Position numbers and translations under genes: made by a program. The notes beneath the pieces are model-generated. The model made no database searches and was not told where the DNA came from. It saw only the letters and a list, made by a program, of their open reading frames with translations. From assembly GCA_030278955.1 (NCBI GenBank), contig JAOANR010000011.1, positions 44,503,417 to 44,567,416 on the forward strand: a stretch of DNA of 64,000 bases. Direction: 5' to 3'. Each line of letters starts with the position of its first letter. The stretch's first letter is position 1. The DNA is from Hygrophila difformis (lineage: Eukaryota; Streptophyta; Magnoliopsida; Lamiales; Acanthaceae). Shown one piece after another: positions 11,616 through 22,921 of the stretch.

Positions 11616-12939
11616 AGATGGGGTGTAAGTGCATTAATTTTTAAAGTCATATACATTTAACTGTGCAATACAACCATTTTGTCTGATTAAATCCTAAAGC
11701 CATAATCTCTCGCTTCTGTCTTTCAGCATTGAATTCACGAACTCACTTGTCAGAAAAATTACTGACATATATCCCTTGCGTGCTGATATGGAGGGGACAA
11801 GCTGGGGAAAGGTCTCCAAAGAGACAAAGGACTTCTACTGGGGCGAGTTTCAGGTATTTAGTAACCTTTAGACTTCTGTTAGTACATTTTTTGAATAAGT
11901 TTATGAGTTGATCAAATTCATTTAACCTACAGAAAGTAGCACGCTGGGCACCTGAGCACGCTTTGTCAGTACGGAAGGAGTGGGAGAAGAAAAATATTGC
12001 CCGGTACATTATAAAATTAAATAAAAATGTTTAAATATGATATACGAATATGAATAGTTTGATCGTTTGGATATTTCAGGTACAAGGATTACACACTCGA
12101 CATGAGGAAGAAAAAGAGGGCGATGCCTGCAGACCCACTGGTGGTGGAGCACTGGCAGCGGATTTGGGATTCCCAGGCGTTCAAGGAGAAATCTAAACGA
12201 GGAAAGCTGAACAGGCGTCGGGGTCTGGAGGATGCACCGGCCCTCCCCACACACACAGCGGGCTCCAAGACACACCTTGCCACTGCCGACACATTGGTAT
12301 GATCTCCCTATTTACTTAAAGTGTAACGATGGGCTTTAATTTGACGCTGTCATCATTTTTTTCTTTGAATTTTGCAGATGGCTGAGCATAATAGGCCTGT
12401 CCACTTGCACGAGCTACATCAGCACACGCATACTAGAGGACATCAAAAGGATAACTGGATTAGACCCAAGTCACAGCAGCTACATGTGAGTATCTTAAAA
12501 TTAGTAAATGCTATGTTTACCTAATCAGAATTAACTATGAACTGTTCCTTTAATTTTTCCCCTTTTGGTCTATATGAGAAATTCGAAGCTGTGGCAGATC
12601 GGTTGACCCAGAACCCCACAATTGGGCCTAACTTTGATCCAGATAGCGTCTTCCTCAATGTCGCTGGTGGACATGACCGGCGCAAAAATGTATATGGCAT
12701 AGGCGGTTAGGCCGACACCCGATGTTGGTTCCACTCCTCCCCCATCTAGATTAGGATATGTGATACAGGAGCAGTTCGATGCATATACAGCGACTCTAGA
12801 GAGACTGTCACAGACCCAGATGACCACGACCGAGCAAATGGAGAGACTGCTTGGAGTTCGGAGGCCTCGATCCCCAGGCGGGGATGGTGATGATGACTTT
12901 GGAGGCGGCTTGGGTGGAGATGACATTGGGGTTCATTGA
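11545..12939 (+). pseudogene. Plant transposase Ptta/En/Spm-type protein (Transposase_24), multi-exon fragment
   Basis: Exons can be joined by GT..AG sites: to 11634, 11727-11853, 11933-12003, 12080-12296, 12378-12485, and 12579 onward. The joined frame reads GGSPASQLIDNRLLISPRVRDG, then GTSWGKVSKETKDFYWGEFQ, KVARWAPEHALSVRKEWEKK and DPLVVEHWQRIWDSQAFKEKS, the hallmark of the Transposase_24 family carried by CACTA elements. The last exon has DRLTQNPTIGPNFDPDSVFL and hits TAG at 12708-12710. In another frame the sequence continues (SRLGYVIQEQFDAYTATLE...) to TGA at 12937-12939, which suggests a one-base frameshift just before 12710. The gene lacks its N-terminus because of the deletion near 11540. 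Confidence 0.75.
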
Positions 12940-13270
12940 TTCAGGTGCCCGTGTGGTTAGTATTATATGTATGTCCCTTGTTTATGTGGATGGTTGTAGT
13001 ATTGGACTTACGTACGTTTGAACTTGTTTAAAGACTTTGGTTTATTAGAGTTTGTAGATGTGGAGTGGTTTTAGACTTTGGGAAACTTGTTGGAAGTACT
13101 ATGCTTTACAAACTTGGATGTTTTTGTGGATTAATAGCGATGGATGTTTATTAGACTTTTGTTGAAGTTTTGGAAGTGCATTGGTTGTATTTTGGTTGTT
13201 TGGAAGCTTGTAAATATTATTTGGTGTGTTGTGGCAGGGGGATGGCTGTGAAAACAGCCATTTCTGGCCA

Positions 13271-13630
13271 CAATTACAGGTTTTACCGACCCCATTACCG
13301 ACCCCAAATGGGTTCGGTAAACTAAAGACCGTGGACATCCTGGTCCAGAATTACCGACCCCACATGGGGGTCGGTAAAACCCGGTCCAGGAGGTCCATGA
13401 TCCTCGATTTACCGACCCCATTTGGGGTCGGTAACGGGGTCGGTAAATGTACCGACCCCGACTGAGTCGGTAATCGAGTCGGTATACATACCGACCCGAG
13501 GCCTCGGCGGTCGACTTGTAATTAACTACCATCACTTTACCGACCCCACTTTGGGGTCGGTAATGGGGTCGGTAAAGCCCAATCCGACCCGTAAAACCCC
13601 TTTACCGACCCTATTTTGGGGTCGGTAATC
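13271..13630 (+). repeat. 3' subterminal array of TTACCGACCCC palindromes
   Basis: About ten palindromic or half-site copies of TTTACCGACCCC...GGGGTCGGTAAA lie within 360 bases. Examples are 13350-13378, 13408-13434, 13535-13562 and 13600-13629. Loops vary from 2 to 8 bases. Such arrays are the usual binding region for the element's own DNA-binding protein. Confidence 0.9.
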
Positions 13631-14103
13631 CCGATTTTTCTTGTAGTGATAAGCCTATCTTATATGTCAGTTTTTAAGCCTTTTAAAAGCCTGATTAAGC
13701 CTATATTAATATTAAGTTAAAATTATTTTATATATGTCTGGATGTAATCATAAGGTTTGAAGACATGAATTTATGCAATTGAGCAAGTCGTCATCCACGA
13801 CTATCAATATACAGGACAAAACTTATAAATATTTTAAGAATATATAAAAGATCAAATTAATAATTAATTCTACATAAAATAATAATAACACTACTTATTC
13901 CTATACAGTAAACATAAACAGATTAATAGCAATGAGAAATAAGCCGACCTAGTAGGCCTAATAAGCTTTTTATAAAGTTTGGTCTGAGCCTATTTAGCTA
14001 AATAGACTTTCAAAATAGCCCGAGTCTAGTCTATTTATATATAAAAAAAAAAAAAAAAGTCTGGTCTGGCCTGGCCTTCGGTATGCGAGACCATATGCCC
14101 CTA

Positions 14104-15003
14104 TACAAAAAATCCGTTGAACCTTAGATGAATGGATAAATGAGATGATGCATTTATACTAGTATATAGTAGCCCAGCTGTGCGAAATCACAAGCTAAGC
14201 CTCCTTTTGTAAAGTGGGGGCTAGCTCTTGCACCATCATCTACTATATATAGTAGACAGTACTATGTCCCTTCGAGTCCATTGGCTGCTGTCTGCCACTC
14301 ATCACTCTCCAGTCTACTTCATCACCATGGCCATCCCCCCTTCGTTTTCAGACCACATTAACTTTTAGTAGGAAATAAAATAAAATAAAATAAAATAAAA
14401 TAAAAAATCCTATAACGTAAGTTGGGGTTAATTAGGTCGATGGCCCATCCCTCCAGCCTCCAACCACAGTGCGCCTGCATGCAATTCTGCTGCTGCTGCT
14501 GCTGCTGCTCATATTTCCCACTATCCAATTCACCATTCATTCATATGTCCCTTTCACCTTTCAACAATCCAAGTTTCTTTCATTCACGCCTCCAATTCCC
14601 TTCCCCCTTTCCATTTCCATTTCGAGCAATATATAATTACATACCACTGAGAGATATCAAGATTAATTAAGTACTAAGCAATTGTGTATTTGGGTGTGTT
14701 TAATTAGTACTTTAGTCGTCATCATCATGAGACTTATAATAGAGCCATAGATGGCTTATTGGAGATAATAATTGTGGTTTAAGACTTTTAAGACAATGCC
14801 CATATACACTTGTAATAACATTCTTCAATTGTGATTTAGGTCCACATGGATAACGTGGTGCATGCATTACTAATAATAGTAGTATCAGTTTTATATATTA
14901 TCCCTTGGGTCTTGGGCAATTTTTTCTCCTCTCCCACCCTTGAGTCCTTGACCTTGATACCATAAATAAAAAAGGGAAAATGGTGAAAACAAATACTAAT
15001 ATA
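14104..15003. other. Spacer with simple repeats
   Basis: No gene is supported. It holds an (AAATA)n run at 14373-14407 and a (CTG)7 run at 14487-14509. The short frame around the CTG run (poly-Cys) is an artefact of the microsatellite. Confidence 0.6.
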
Positions 15004-15258
15004 CTTCCTTCATTTTCTAAAAATTGAAATGGTCTCACAGTGCACACAGTCCAATGTACATTTTAAACCATTAACAACTCTTGGCACAAGTAAATATTCT
15101 AAAAGTTTGATATTTAAAAACTACTCGACGAGATGAATCTAACAAGATCCTACTTGACTATGTTTTAACTTGCATAACTATAATAAAACTTTAAGTCAAA
15201 ATACGTTTGTGAACAGTAATCAATTTTCAAACGTTTCAATATTTAAAAATCGGATGGG
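15004..15258 (-). mobile_element. Stowaway-like MITE (degenerate ends)
   Basis: It starts CTTCCTTCATTTTCT after TA (15002-15003) and ends CGGATGGG before TA (15259-15260). The interior 'gatgaatctaacaagatcc' matches the other family members in reverse orientation. Length is 255 bp. Confidence 0.6.
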
Positions 15259-15275
15259 TATATTTTACAAATGTT

Positions 15276-15371
15276 TTGGGCTTGAGAGCCCACTAGATCA
15301 ATACATTAACGGGCCACGGTGTATTGGGCTTGAGAGCCCACTAGAGCAATACATTAGCGGGACACAACATA
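15276..15371 (+). repeat. 48-bp tandem duplication
   Basis: Two copies begin TTGGGCTTGAGAGCCCACTA at 15276 and 15324, differing by a few bases. Each contains the palindrome GGGCTTGAGAGCCC. Confidence 0.85.
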
Positions 15372-15433
15372 TATGCATTTGGTAAGGAATTCAGCTTCTC
15401 AAGGGGCACACATGTAAAAGAGGGAGTGGCAGA

Positions 15434-15943
15434 TAGGGCTGTAAACGAGCCGCACTGAATCGAGGTTCAAGTGTTTGAGCTCTGTTAGTTAAGCTTAACG
15501 AACGAACACGAACCGAGCCAAAAATCTTAACGAGCCAATTTTTATGTTTGAGCTATGTTCGTTTAACCTTACGAGCTAATAACGAACTAACACGAGCCTA
15601 GTCGAGCTCAGTTAACGAACCATTTATTTTATTAATAAATTTATTTGTTTTAGAATTAAATTAGGTGTGAAAATGTAATGTATATTGTAACATAATTTAT
15701 GAGAGAAATGTGAAATTAATAAAAATGAAAATGGAAAGAACAACTAGATAAAATATTTATTTTTTATAATATATATTCCATTAAAAAAGAATTCCGAACT
15801 GTTCGCGAACTTAACGAACGAACACACAAACCAAATTATGTGTTTGAGCTCGGTTCGTTTAACTTACCGAACGAGCTTTTAACGAACGAACACGTGTCGA
15901 AACGAGCTCAGTTCACGAATTGTTTGTTCTATTTACAGCTATA
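15434..15943. mobile_element. hAT-type MITE with 8-bp target duplication
   Basis: Ends are TAGGGCTGTAAACGAGC and, at the right, TTTACAGCTATA, a short inverted pair. The 8-bp duplication GTGGCAGA lies at 15426-15433 and 15944-15951, the hAT length. Subterminal copies of 'taacgaacgaacacg' occur at both ends. The interior is AT-rich and non-coding; length is 510 bp. Confidence 0.85.
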
Positions 15944-15951
15944 GTGGCAGA

Positions 15952-16394
15952 TGAGAGAGAATCACTTATGTTGTGACCTCATAAGGAATACTCCCATTAG
16001 AGAGATTACTCGACGGCTATCCTGGGTTTCCAGCGGCATTGCATCACATCTTTCCCGAAGATAATTGGGTTGCGAACACGACGTGTGAATTTCCTCTAAA
16101 TGATATGCGTCACGCTCTATTTGCAGAACCGTTCAGGATTTATGTTTCTGCAATTCTAGCACATTCTGGTTTCTGTTTTTCGTTTCACTTAACCTGCGCC
16201 TATTGGGGAATTTGCACAAGCAGCCAAGTATATGTCTTCCAATCCTACGGTTGGATTTGGAGGTTTCATTCCTCATTGACCCCTCATCCCTCTTTTTTTT
16301 TTCTTTTATAATTTGTGTGGCATGTAAGATGAGAATAGAGAGATTTAGCGAGGTCCAGGCTTATTTTAGTTTTGTAAGGCTTTGGGCCTAACCT
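15952..16394. other. Spacer; no gene supported
   Basis: A 90-codon frame (16039-16311, TTG start) begins HHIFPEDNWVA, which faintly recalls the RNase H tail of LINEs (HIFREGN.VAD), but the rest does not follow that pattern. I see nothing else. Confidence 0.4.
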
Positions 16395-17095
16395 CTTACA
16401 TGTTATAGGCTTGGATTATAAGCCCAAGGCTGGCGTAGGCCTATTTTAGTTTTGCTAGGCCTCTTACCTGGTTATTATAAGATTCGATTATAAGCCTAAG
16501 CCTCACTTTTTAAGTGAATAGGTCGGGCTTTAAGCTTTTGTGAAGCCTATTTAATAAATTTTTAAATTTTCTAAATAACATGTTTTTAAATATTACTACC
16601 TCCGTTCCTTTTTAAATGCACGTTTTCATTTTTGTCACTATTAATTGAGTAGCTTTGATTCGACTTTTTAATATAATTATATAAGATAAAATATAGTCAA
16701 TTGAGATCTTGTTAGATTCGTCTAATCGCATAGATTTATAATATTAAATTTTCATAATTTCTACTTGTATGGAATTTGAATTATTACAAATAAAAATGTG
16801 TATTGAATTGCGTGAATATGGATCCGTAGCACTTATCTAGGAACGAGGGAAGTACATCGGCTTCGCCAAAAAAATAAATAATACCTAATATTATTAATAA
16901 ATTATGAAAATTTACATTGAAAAAAGTAATAAAAAAAAAAAAGCCAGCCTAATAGGCTTAATAGGCGTTTCATAAGGCCTAGACTAGTCCTATTTACTTA
17001 TATAGGCCTGTAGAATTATCTGAGCCCGGTCTATTTGGTAAAAAGGCCACGCTGTAGATCCCTGTCGGGCAGTCCGGCCTATTCCTACCCGTAGT
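16395..17095. repeat. hAT-like repeat, second copy of the 8819-14103 family
   Basis: Phrases such as 'aataggcttaataggc', 'ggcctat' and 'agcccggtctattt' match the outer parts of the 8819-14103 repeat. The right end, read on the minus strand, is TACGGGTAGGAATAGG, close to the other copy's TAGGGGTGGAAATAGG. A Stowaway-like MITE at 16596-16852 has inserted into it. Confidence 0.45.
16596..16852 (+). mobile_element. Stowaway-like MITE
   Basis: The left end is CTACCTCCGTTCC after TA, and the right end GGAACGAGGGAAG before TA, a near-perfect inverted pair with the TA target typical of Tc1/mariner MITEs. Length is 257 bp. The interior 'gagatcttgttagattcgtc' is the family signature. Confidence 0.85.
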
Positions 17096-17363
17096 GGCAT
17101 GGGCTCCACATATTTTTCGGTTTCAAAAAAAAAAAAAAAAAAACAAAAAAACCAAAAAAACATGCGCCTCTTGGAGCCATTGGACAAGATTGGGCCTTCT
17201 CGGATGTTACCCATAATTGGGCCAGATCTAATTGATTGAAAATATCGGCCTGCTGAAGAAGGAAAAGCAAGCCCATCAACTCAAAAAAAACTAAATAAAG
17301 GACGTAAATTAAAAGCTTGTTTCACTCGTCTTCACCACTTCTTCTGCGTTTTCTTGTATTGTA

Positions 17364-17681
17364 CTCCCTCCGTTAAAAACGTTAACGTTTACATAGTAAA
17401 CACAATTATTAAGTAATTTTTTTGGGTGAAAATTATTTAGTAATTTTGATTCGACTTTTTAACACAGTTATATAAAATAAAATATAGTAACTGAGATCTT
17501 GTTAGATTTGTCGAATCAGTAGTTTTAAAATTTTTAATAATTTTTTAAAACTATAGTCAACTGAAATATATTAAAGTTTTATAATTTTTTATTTTATAAA
17601 ATTTGAAATATTACTTTTTAAAAATATGTATTGAATTGCGTGAAAATAAGGAATGTTAAAATATTTTGAACACGGAGGAAG
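17364..17681 (+). mobile_element. Stowaway-like MITE
   Basis: CTCCCTCCGTTAAAA follows TA (17362-17363) and ...CACGGAGGAAG precedes TA (17682-17683). Length is 318 bp, with a duplicated interior part (two 'tatagt(c)aactgaaat/gagat' segments). Same core as the 16596 copy. Confidence 0.85.
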
Positions 17682-17827
17682 TACATGCCATGGGAAAAAT
17701 GGCCACATTAGGATTATCGAATAGAAGTTTCTATATTATTTCAGTTACGTTGAATAATTTGATTTTTTGATACTGTTTATTAACATTAGTGCCCAAATTG
17801 TTTTGGAAGTTATATATAAAAAAAATA

Positions 17828-18070
17828 CTCCCTCCATTTTAATTGTTTATTGACATTAGTGCCCCAATGAATATTTTTTTTTGGTAAAGAGGGCCGAATC
17901 CAATGAACATTTTAAACCATTAATAATTCAAGTTCGGTAAAAATAAAAATCCTAAAAGTGCGATATTTAAAAACTACAAAATCCAACTTAACTATATTTT
18001 AACTTGTATAACTATGATAAAATTTTAAATTAAAGTGTGAATAATCCATGGATCAAAAAAAAGGAGGGTG
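17828..18070 (-). mobile_element. Stowaway-like MITE
   Basis: CTCCCTCCATTTTAA follows TA and AAGGAGGGTG precedes TA (18071-18072). The interior is the family core in reverse, shortened ('aaatccaacttaactatatt'). Length is 243 bp. Confidence 0.75.
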
Positions 18071-18684
18071 TATAATCAAGTGAAATTTTATTAAAATCTT
18101 CAAATTTTATAGAGTTGGAATTATTTTTTTAATATAATACTTATACATGATTTAAACTATTAATTATTAAAAATATATATTTATTGGGTATTTGAGGGAA
18201 ATGTAACTCTTTCATAAAAGCAAGAGGCAGTATAATTCAATTTATCATTGGGTATGAGAAGAATATTTAACCTCTGCTCCAAATCTCGTGTGTTCTTTTC
18301 AGTATTCATGAACTATGATATGCTTGATTTAATGCTCCATAAATACCATCACTAAAATTAAATGCAGAATCCACCGGATCCATATGTTCAACAAATGATC
18401 CCACAAATCTGAAAATTGTGTCAGTCATCTATAAATTGAAGAAATTAATCTGAAAAGCAACAAGAGTCACGACTCACGTGTGGAACAATAACTGAGCTTC
18501 ATGAATTTACATGATTTCTAATTAATGAAAATTAACATTTTTGCTACTATTTAGACAAAAAGAAAAAAGAATAAAAGTGGTCAGCATCATCTTGCCTTTT
18601 AACTTCATAATAAATCTGGAGACGACAGGGAATGTACCACAGGATGACAAAATTTCGTCGAGCAATCTGCAGCTACTGTATTTA
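18071..18684. other. 3' flank of the DUF547 gene
   Basis: AT-rich, no coding frame. It should hold the 3' UTR and polyadenylation signals of the minus-strand gene. An alternative last intron starting at the good donor CAG|GTATGTAATT (18715 downward) cannot be excluded, but no continuing exon is evident here. Confidence 0.5.
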
Positions 18685-21572
18685 CTAAATCATCTGATCT
18701 TTCATAATTACATACCTGAAAGCAAAATTATGCGAAACCCATTCGACATTTTTCCGGTTCTTTGCCTGCTGGCATTTCTCGACGCATTTCCTCTGCGACT
18801 CGGGCAAACATTGTCGAACCATCTCCAGCGTGTCCGCATAGCTTAAACCTGAATCCTTGGCATAACAATCCACAATCTTGGACAGGAGGATTTTGTGATC
18901 CTTCCGAACCCCAAATGTGGCTCGAATGTACGCCTGTCTTGCTGCTTCAAGCTCTTGATACACCATCTTGGGCGTGTAAACGCGTACCTGATGAAAAATG
19001 CACGAAAAAGAGGAGTGAATAGCGGAAACGGAACCAACAGCGAGGATTGAATGAAAGCAGAACGGACGGATGAGATTACAGCAGGATCGGAGTGGCTTCC
19101 TGATGAGAGTGCAAAGTACAGAAGAGGTTCTGGTCGTTCGATTCCATACCCTTGGCGCTCATCGTGGGGCTTAAATTTTGTCTTGGAAGGAACTAGCAAT
19201 CTCAGCCACTGATATTAATGATATGTCGAATAGAAATTAACACAATGTGGATAAAATGGTTGAAGATGAATACATGGACATATGGTATATAGCAGCAGAT
19301 TAAAATGGTGTAGGCTTCGATATACCTGCCCAGGGCGATGCACTCGACATCCCAGGATGGAACTCTGTATAGCATCTGCAGTAACTATTTGACCACCGAT
19401 GTTATAAGCAGCCTGTGGAAACGGAAGGATTGTGAGAAAATGTTTTGAGCAACAAGCATACATAAATTGAATTGATTAACACTCATTTTTCAATTCATTT
19501 TCACCTTCAAGAATAGGTACATTCTTTTCGTATTGTTTTGTGGAATACCGTATGCCAAGAACGCCTGTATGCAAAAAAAAAAGATTAGAGCTTCATCTCG
19601 TGAATTCATTGAAGGGTAGTAGTGAATTCGGTCGGTGAGGATTTTTACATGCATCACCAAAGCATTGTGCACGTTGATCCAGAACGCGAGCTTCTCATCG
19701 TAAGTCATCTTCCCAGGATTGACCCCTTCTAGTCGAGAAACAAGTGACCTGTGAAACACGACAAAATGAGTTGTCTTTAATAAGAATACAGTAACAAATG
19801 CAATCCCTGTATCCTTAGGAGGTATAATCTCACCGAAAACTTTGCAACAAGTACTCAACATCCCCTAATTTCTGACAGTCGCTGTATATACTGTTTACTT
19901 CAACCATCGTGCTGTAAGGTTCGCTATAATCCTTCAGTCCTTCTACATGAAAGGAATTATCGAGCCTAACATCGAAAGAAGAATCATTTCTCAATCCCGG
20001 ACTCCAGAGATCTTCAGGAGAATGTGCACTTGTGGACGTCGAAGATGAGACTGGAGAGGAGAGACTGTTCTTCACCAATGGAGGATCAGAAAGCTTGCAA
20101 TACATTTTGCACATACACTTGACCATCTCTTCGGAAATCTTGTTCGGAGTTTCTGGGATACGTGTCCCAAGAAGTTCTGCCAAACTCATTACACATGATG
20201 TGGATTTTTGTGCATACTAAAGCATCAACAAAGCATTCACAAATCAACCAAAATGAATTAGTATCGCAAATTTGGAAATAAGCTCAACGAATCATAGAAA
20301 GGAAAGCAATCTACACCTCCATCATTGATAATGGTTGCGAACGACAGGCGCGCAGAGCTTTGCCTAAGGGCTCTTCTGCAGTGGGGGAGGTGGTTCTGCT
20401 TGCAAGAGCCGCGTATTGAGATAGCGAAGAGTGAGACCGTTGGACGCCACAATCAACAACCAATGGACCATTCACTTGGCACTGAAATCGGGTTTCGGAT
20501 TTGGGTTGAGGCTGGGGCACACATTCGCTCGCTGATGTGACATTGGATTTCGAAAAATCTAGCCGCCTTCTGTGTGGCATTGTCAGTGGAGATCTTGATA
20601 CTTCATTCGTCTTACAAGGGGATACGGAGGTTTGTTGATCGAATGCTTTCCTATAGAGCGAAAGAAGATGCTGCTCCAAACTCCCTACTTCTCTTTCCAA
20701 TACTGCAATCTCTCGAATGAGCTCTGTTGCCGGCTGGAAGCAGTGACAAGCACCGGTTAGGGCAAACCAAAACCAAAACAAGTACTAGATGATGTTTTTT
20801 CAATCAAAATAGGACAAGTTTATACAATTGAAAATACAACTATGTCGCCTGCTACCTTCGGAATTGCAGCATCGTTGGTAATCTTGTCAGAGGAGGAAAC
20901 CCTGTAACCGAGTGCTTTTTCCAGCACGCAGCGAACTGAAACTTGCTCCTGCAATCTCTTTTCGAGCTGCGATATCTGAATATGAGAAAATTGTATTAAT
21001 CCTATTGCAGGAGGATCGAAATTCATGGCCTGAAATAAATCATTACAAGGAAATCGGAGTGAATTCTGAACTACCTCTTGCCTCAAAGAATGCTGAATCT
21101 CAGCACTTGTTGATGATAATGATGATGATGAAGATCGTGCCTTGCTGTTGGTAGAACCATCTGAATGCTCCATCTCCTAGACACAGAATGATATCAACAA
21201 AGGTCCTTATACAAAAGGGGACATACAAAAATAATACTAATTCAAACAACAGATCAGAGTGCAACCATGAATGAATTTAATGATCTTACAAACTTGTGTC
21301 TTTCAGGTGTTTCACTTGATTTATCTTCCTCAGGGGATCCTTTGCTATCAGGTAAGCTACCATAGCAATAGTATATTGTCAAGAACAAGAAAGAGGCACC
21401 AAATTGAATGTAATAATAAAAATAAATAAATAAATAAATGAATAGTTCCAAATTCAAGATTTTTCACACATGGTCAATCACATGCCCAGCCTAGAACTCA
21501 TTAACTACCGATGAGAAAAAAAAATTGGACTAAATCAATGGCATACCTTTTGGAACGTTTGTGTCTTAACAT
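18685..21572 (-). CDS. DUF547 protein with N-terminal leucine-zipper (MIP1-type) region, 11 exons
   Basis: Coding exons on the minus strand are 21547-21572, 21290-21356, 21075-21176, 20856-20975, 20317-20733, 19834-20216, 19649-19748, 19505-19564, 19326-19412, 19080-19208 and 18685-18987. All introns are GT..AG and the phases agree, giving 1794 nt and 597 residues. The start MLRHKRSKSLPD is typical for the family. Residues about 60-135 (HSLRQEISQLEKRLQEQV...ALGYR...ELIREIAVLEREVGSLEQHLLSLYRKAF) form the coiled-coil Lzipper-MIP1 region. Residues about 372-555 form the DUF547 domain (MTYDEKLAFWINVHNALVMHAFL, YNIGGQIVTADAIQSSILG, EPLLYFALSSGSHSDPAVRVY). Between them lies a Ser-rich, probably disordered linker. 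Members are plant-specific and mostly uncharacterised; some relatives were described as MADS-box interacting (ternary complex factor MIP1). No catalytic motif is evident. It is the only intact host gene in the window. Confidence 0.93.
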
Positions 21573-22620
21573 TTCAGGGTTACTGACTGTTGCAAAATCC
21601 TTCAAAGCCCCTACTCAGCAATTAATTCATCCACCACGTACATATACTTCATTACATTCGATCCTCTGTACAAATACTTGGAGAACCAAAATCACCAAGA
21701 AAAGATACAAGAAGCATTACCACTACACAAATCACATGTCATTGGTTTTGACAGAAAACGTTTGAATTTGATGGGATCTTTTTGCAAAAGAAATGGCAAG
21801 AATGGTTTCTGAAAAAACCTCAGGTACTCTAAAAAGTAAAATTCCCAATTTAATGATGTATGAAAACCAGAGACGCACACAACTGAAAAATGGGTGAATA
21901 AAGGGGGAACCTTTTTTGACAATTAGGGGATCTTCTTTCTTTCCTAAAGATATAAGCCAAAATCTGCTGCTGCAACTATGGCTTTGGGCAATTAGAGAAA
22001 AGAAAAAGATAGGGAAAGGGAAAGGGAAAAGTGGAATACACACAGATCGTGTAAGCTGGGCCTTTTCCCTTTAGTTGAAATTGTAGAGAGAATCCCCTAC
22101 GAATGTCAAAGAGAACGAAAGCCGACGCTCTGTAAGAACACGAAGAAAGTAGCTATACCTATAGGCTTTAAGGTATTAAAATTTCAAGAAACAAAAACTA
22201 GTTATTCTTTTTTCCCCCAGGGAGAAAAGGGCTTAGTGACAAATAGGTAGTGAGCTTCAAAAGCCCCCCCCACATCCCTTTCACTTTGTTGGGTTGGTGA
22301 CCTTCTCCCCAGCCCCTTTGTCCGCTGGTGGGACTTTAGGAGTTGGGGTCCCGGGAGTCCCCAAGATGACTACTTGGAGTTTGCAATACAATGTAGTAGT
22401 AGTAAATTGTAATGAACCCCAAATTTGCTTGAAATGGAGAAGAGGACAGCTCAATAGGGTGGGGTGTCTTGCAATTACTAGTAAATAGCAAGAAATGGGC
22501 TGAGTCCAAAGAAGTACTTACGCCATGTCCAGTTGATATCTTCTTGTCTTTTTCTCACAGGCTGGCAGCATCTGCCAATTGACATGGGAAAGAAAAACAA
22601 AGAACAGTACTGTATATAAT
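21573..22620 (-). promoter_or_regulatory. Putative 5' UTR exon, leader intron and TATA box of the DUF547 gene
   Basis: Reading the minus strand, ATTATATACA at 22611-22620 could be a TATA box. Some 90 bases downstream lies a good donor, CATGGC|GTAAGTAC, at about 22522. An acceptor TTGCAACAG|TCAGT at 21587 leads into the 14-base leader before the ATG at 21572. That would give a leader intron of about 0.9 kb, common in plant genes. This is inferred from splice and TATA consensus only. Confidence 0.4.
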
Positions 22621-22921
22621 AGGGGGAAAAAAGGAGTAGTTTTCACTTGAACTGAGGATGGAGGGGAGAGAGAAGACTTAAAAAAATGAATATCCCAGTG
22701 TGGTGGCAAAAGATTCTGTGCAATAAACAATTTGATGATTTGGTACTAATGAGGAAATGAACCTCGAGGCCTTAGAAATTAGAACCACTGATTTTTTTAG
22801 TTGATTCAAATCGTCAACCCTAATTTATGCTTAAAAACGAGTTTCAATAGAAGGTTCCCTTCTTGAGTAGTACTACTACCTTTGCTTGCAGGAATGGGAT
22901 TCATAGGGAAATGGAAAGATA
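22621..22921. other. Upstream flank of the DUF547 gene
   Basis: No coding frame is supported. It should contain the upstream promoter of the minus-strand gene. I see no clear operator-like motif. Confidence 0.45.

Larger units (their letters stand above)
8918..13648 (+). mobile_element. CACTA (En/Spm) DNA transposon, internally deleted
   Basis: The left end is CACTACAAGAAAAATC at 8918 and the right end GATTTTTCTTGTAGTG at 13648, a perfect inverted pair. A 3-bp duplication ATA flanks both sides (8915-8917 and 13649-13651), the size typical of CACTA elements. Total length is 4731 bp. Subterminal regions carry many TTACCGACCCCA/TGGGGTCGGTAA units. Internally there is a transposase N-terminus joined to a second transposon protein, with the catalytic tnp2 region missing. 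It therefore cannot move by itself but may respond to a partner. Confidence 0.95.
8819..14103. repeat. hAT-like repeat with TAGGGG...CCCCTA ends, split by the CACTA insertion
   Basis: The outer parts, 8819-8917 and 13649-14103, read as one element: it opens TAGGGGTGGAAATAGG and closes ATGCCCCTA. The interior is rich in 'aagcctat/taggcctaataagc' phrases. The same phrases and a related end (TACGGGTAGGAATAGG on the minus strand) occur in the repeat at 16395-17095. No convincing target duplication was found, so the superfamily is uncertain. Confidence 0.45.

Noticed and set aside
13226..13628. CRISPR-like or satellite array interpretation of ACCGACCCC repeats
   Set aside because: Spacing is irregular and both orientations occur; position inside CACTA ends identifies them as subterminal repeats.
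14422..14670. 82-codon frame with a poly-Cys run
   Set aside because: Caused by the (CTG)n microsatellite read in a Cys/Ala/Leu frame; no domain.
16039..16311. HHIFPEDNWVA as an RNase H tail of a LINE
   Set aside because: Only about ten residues fit; the rest does not follow RNase H, and there is no upstream domain.
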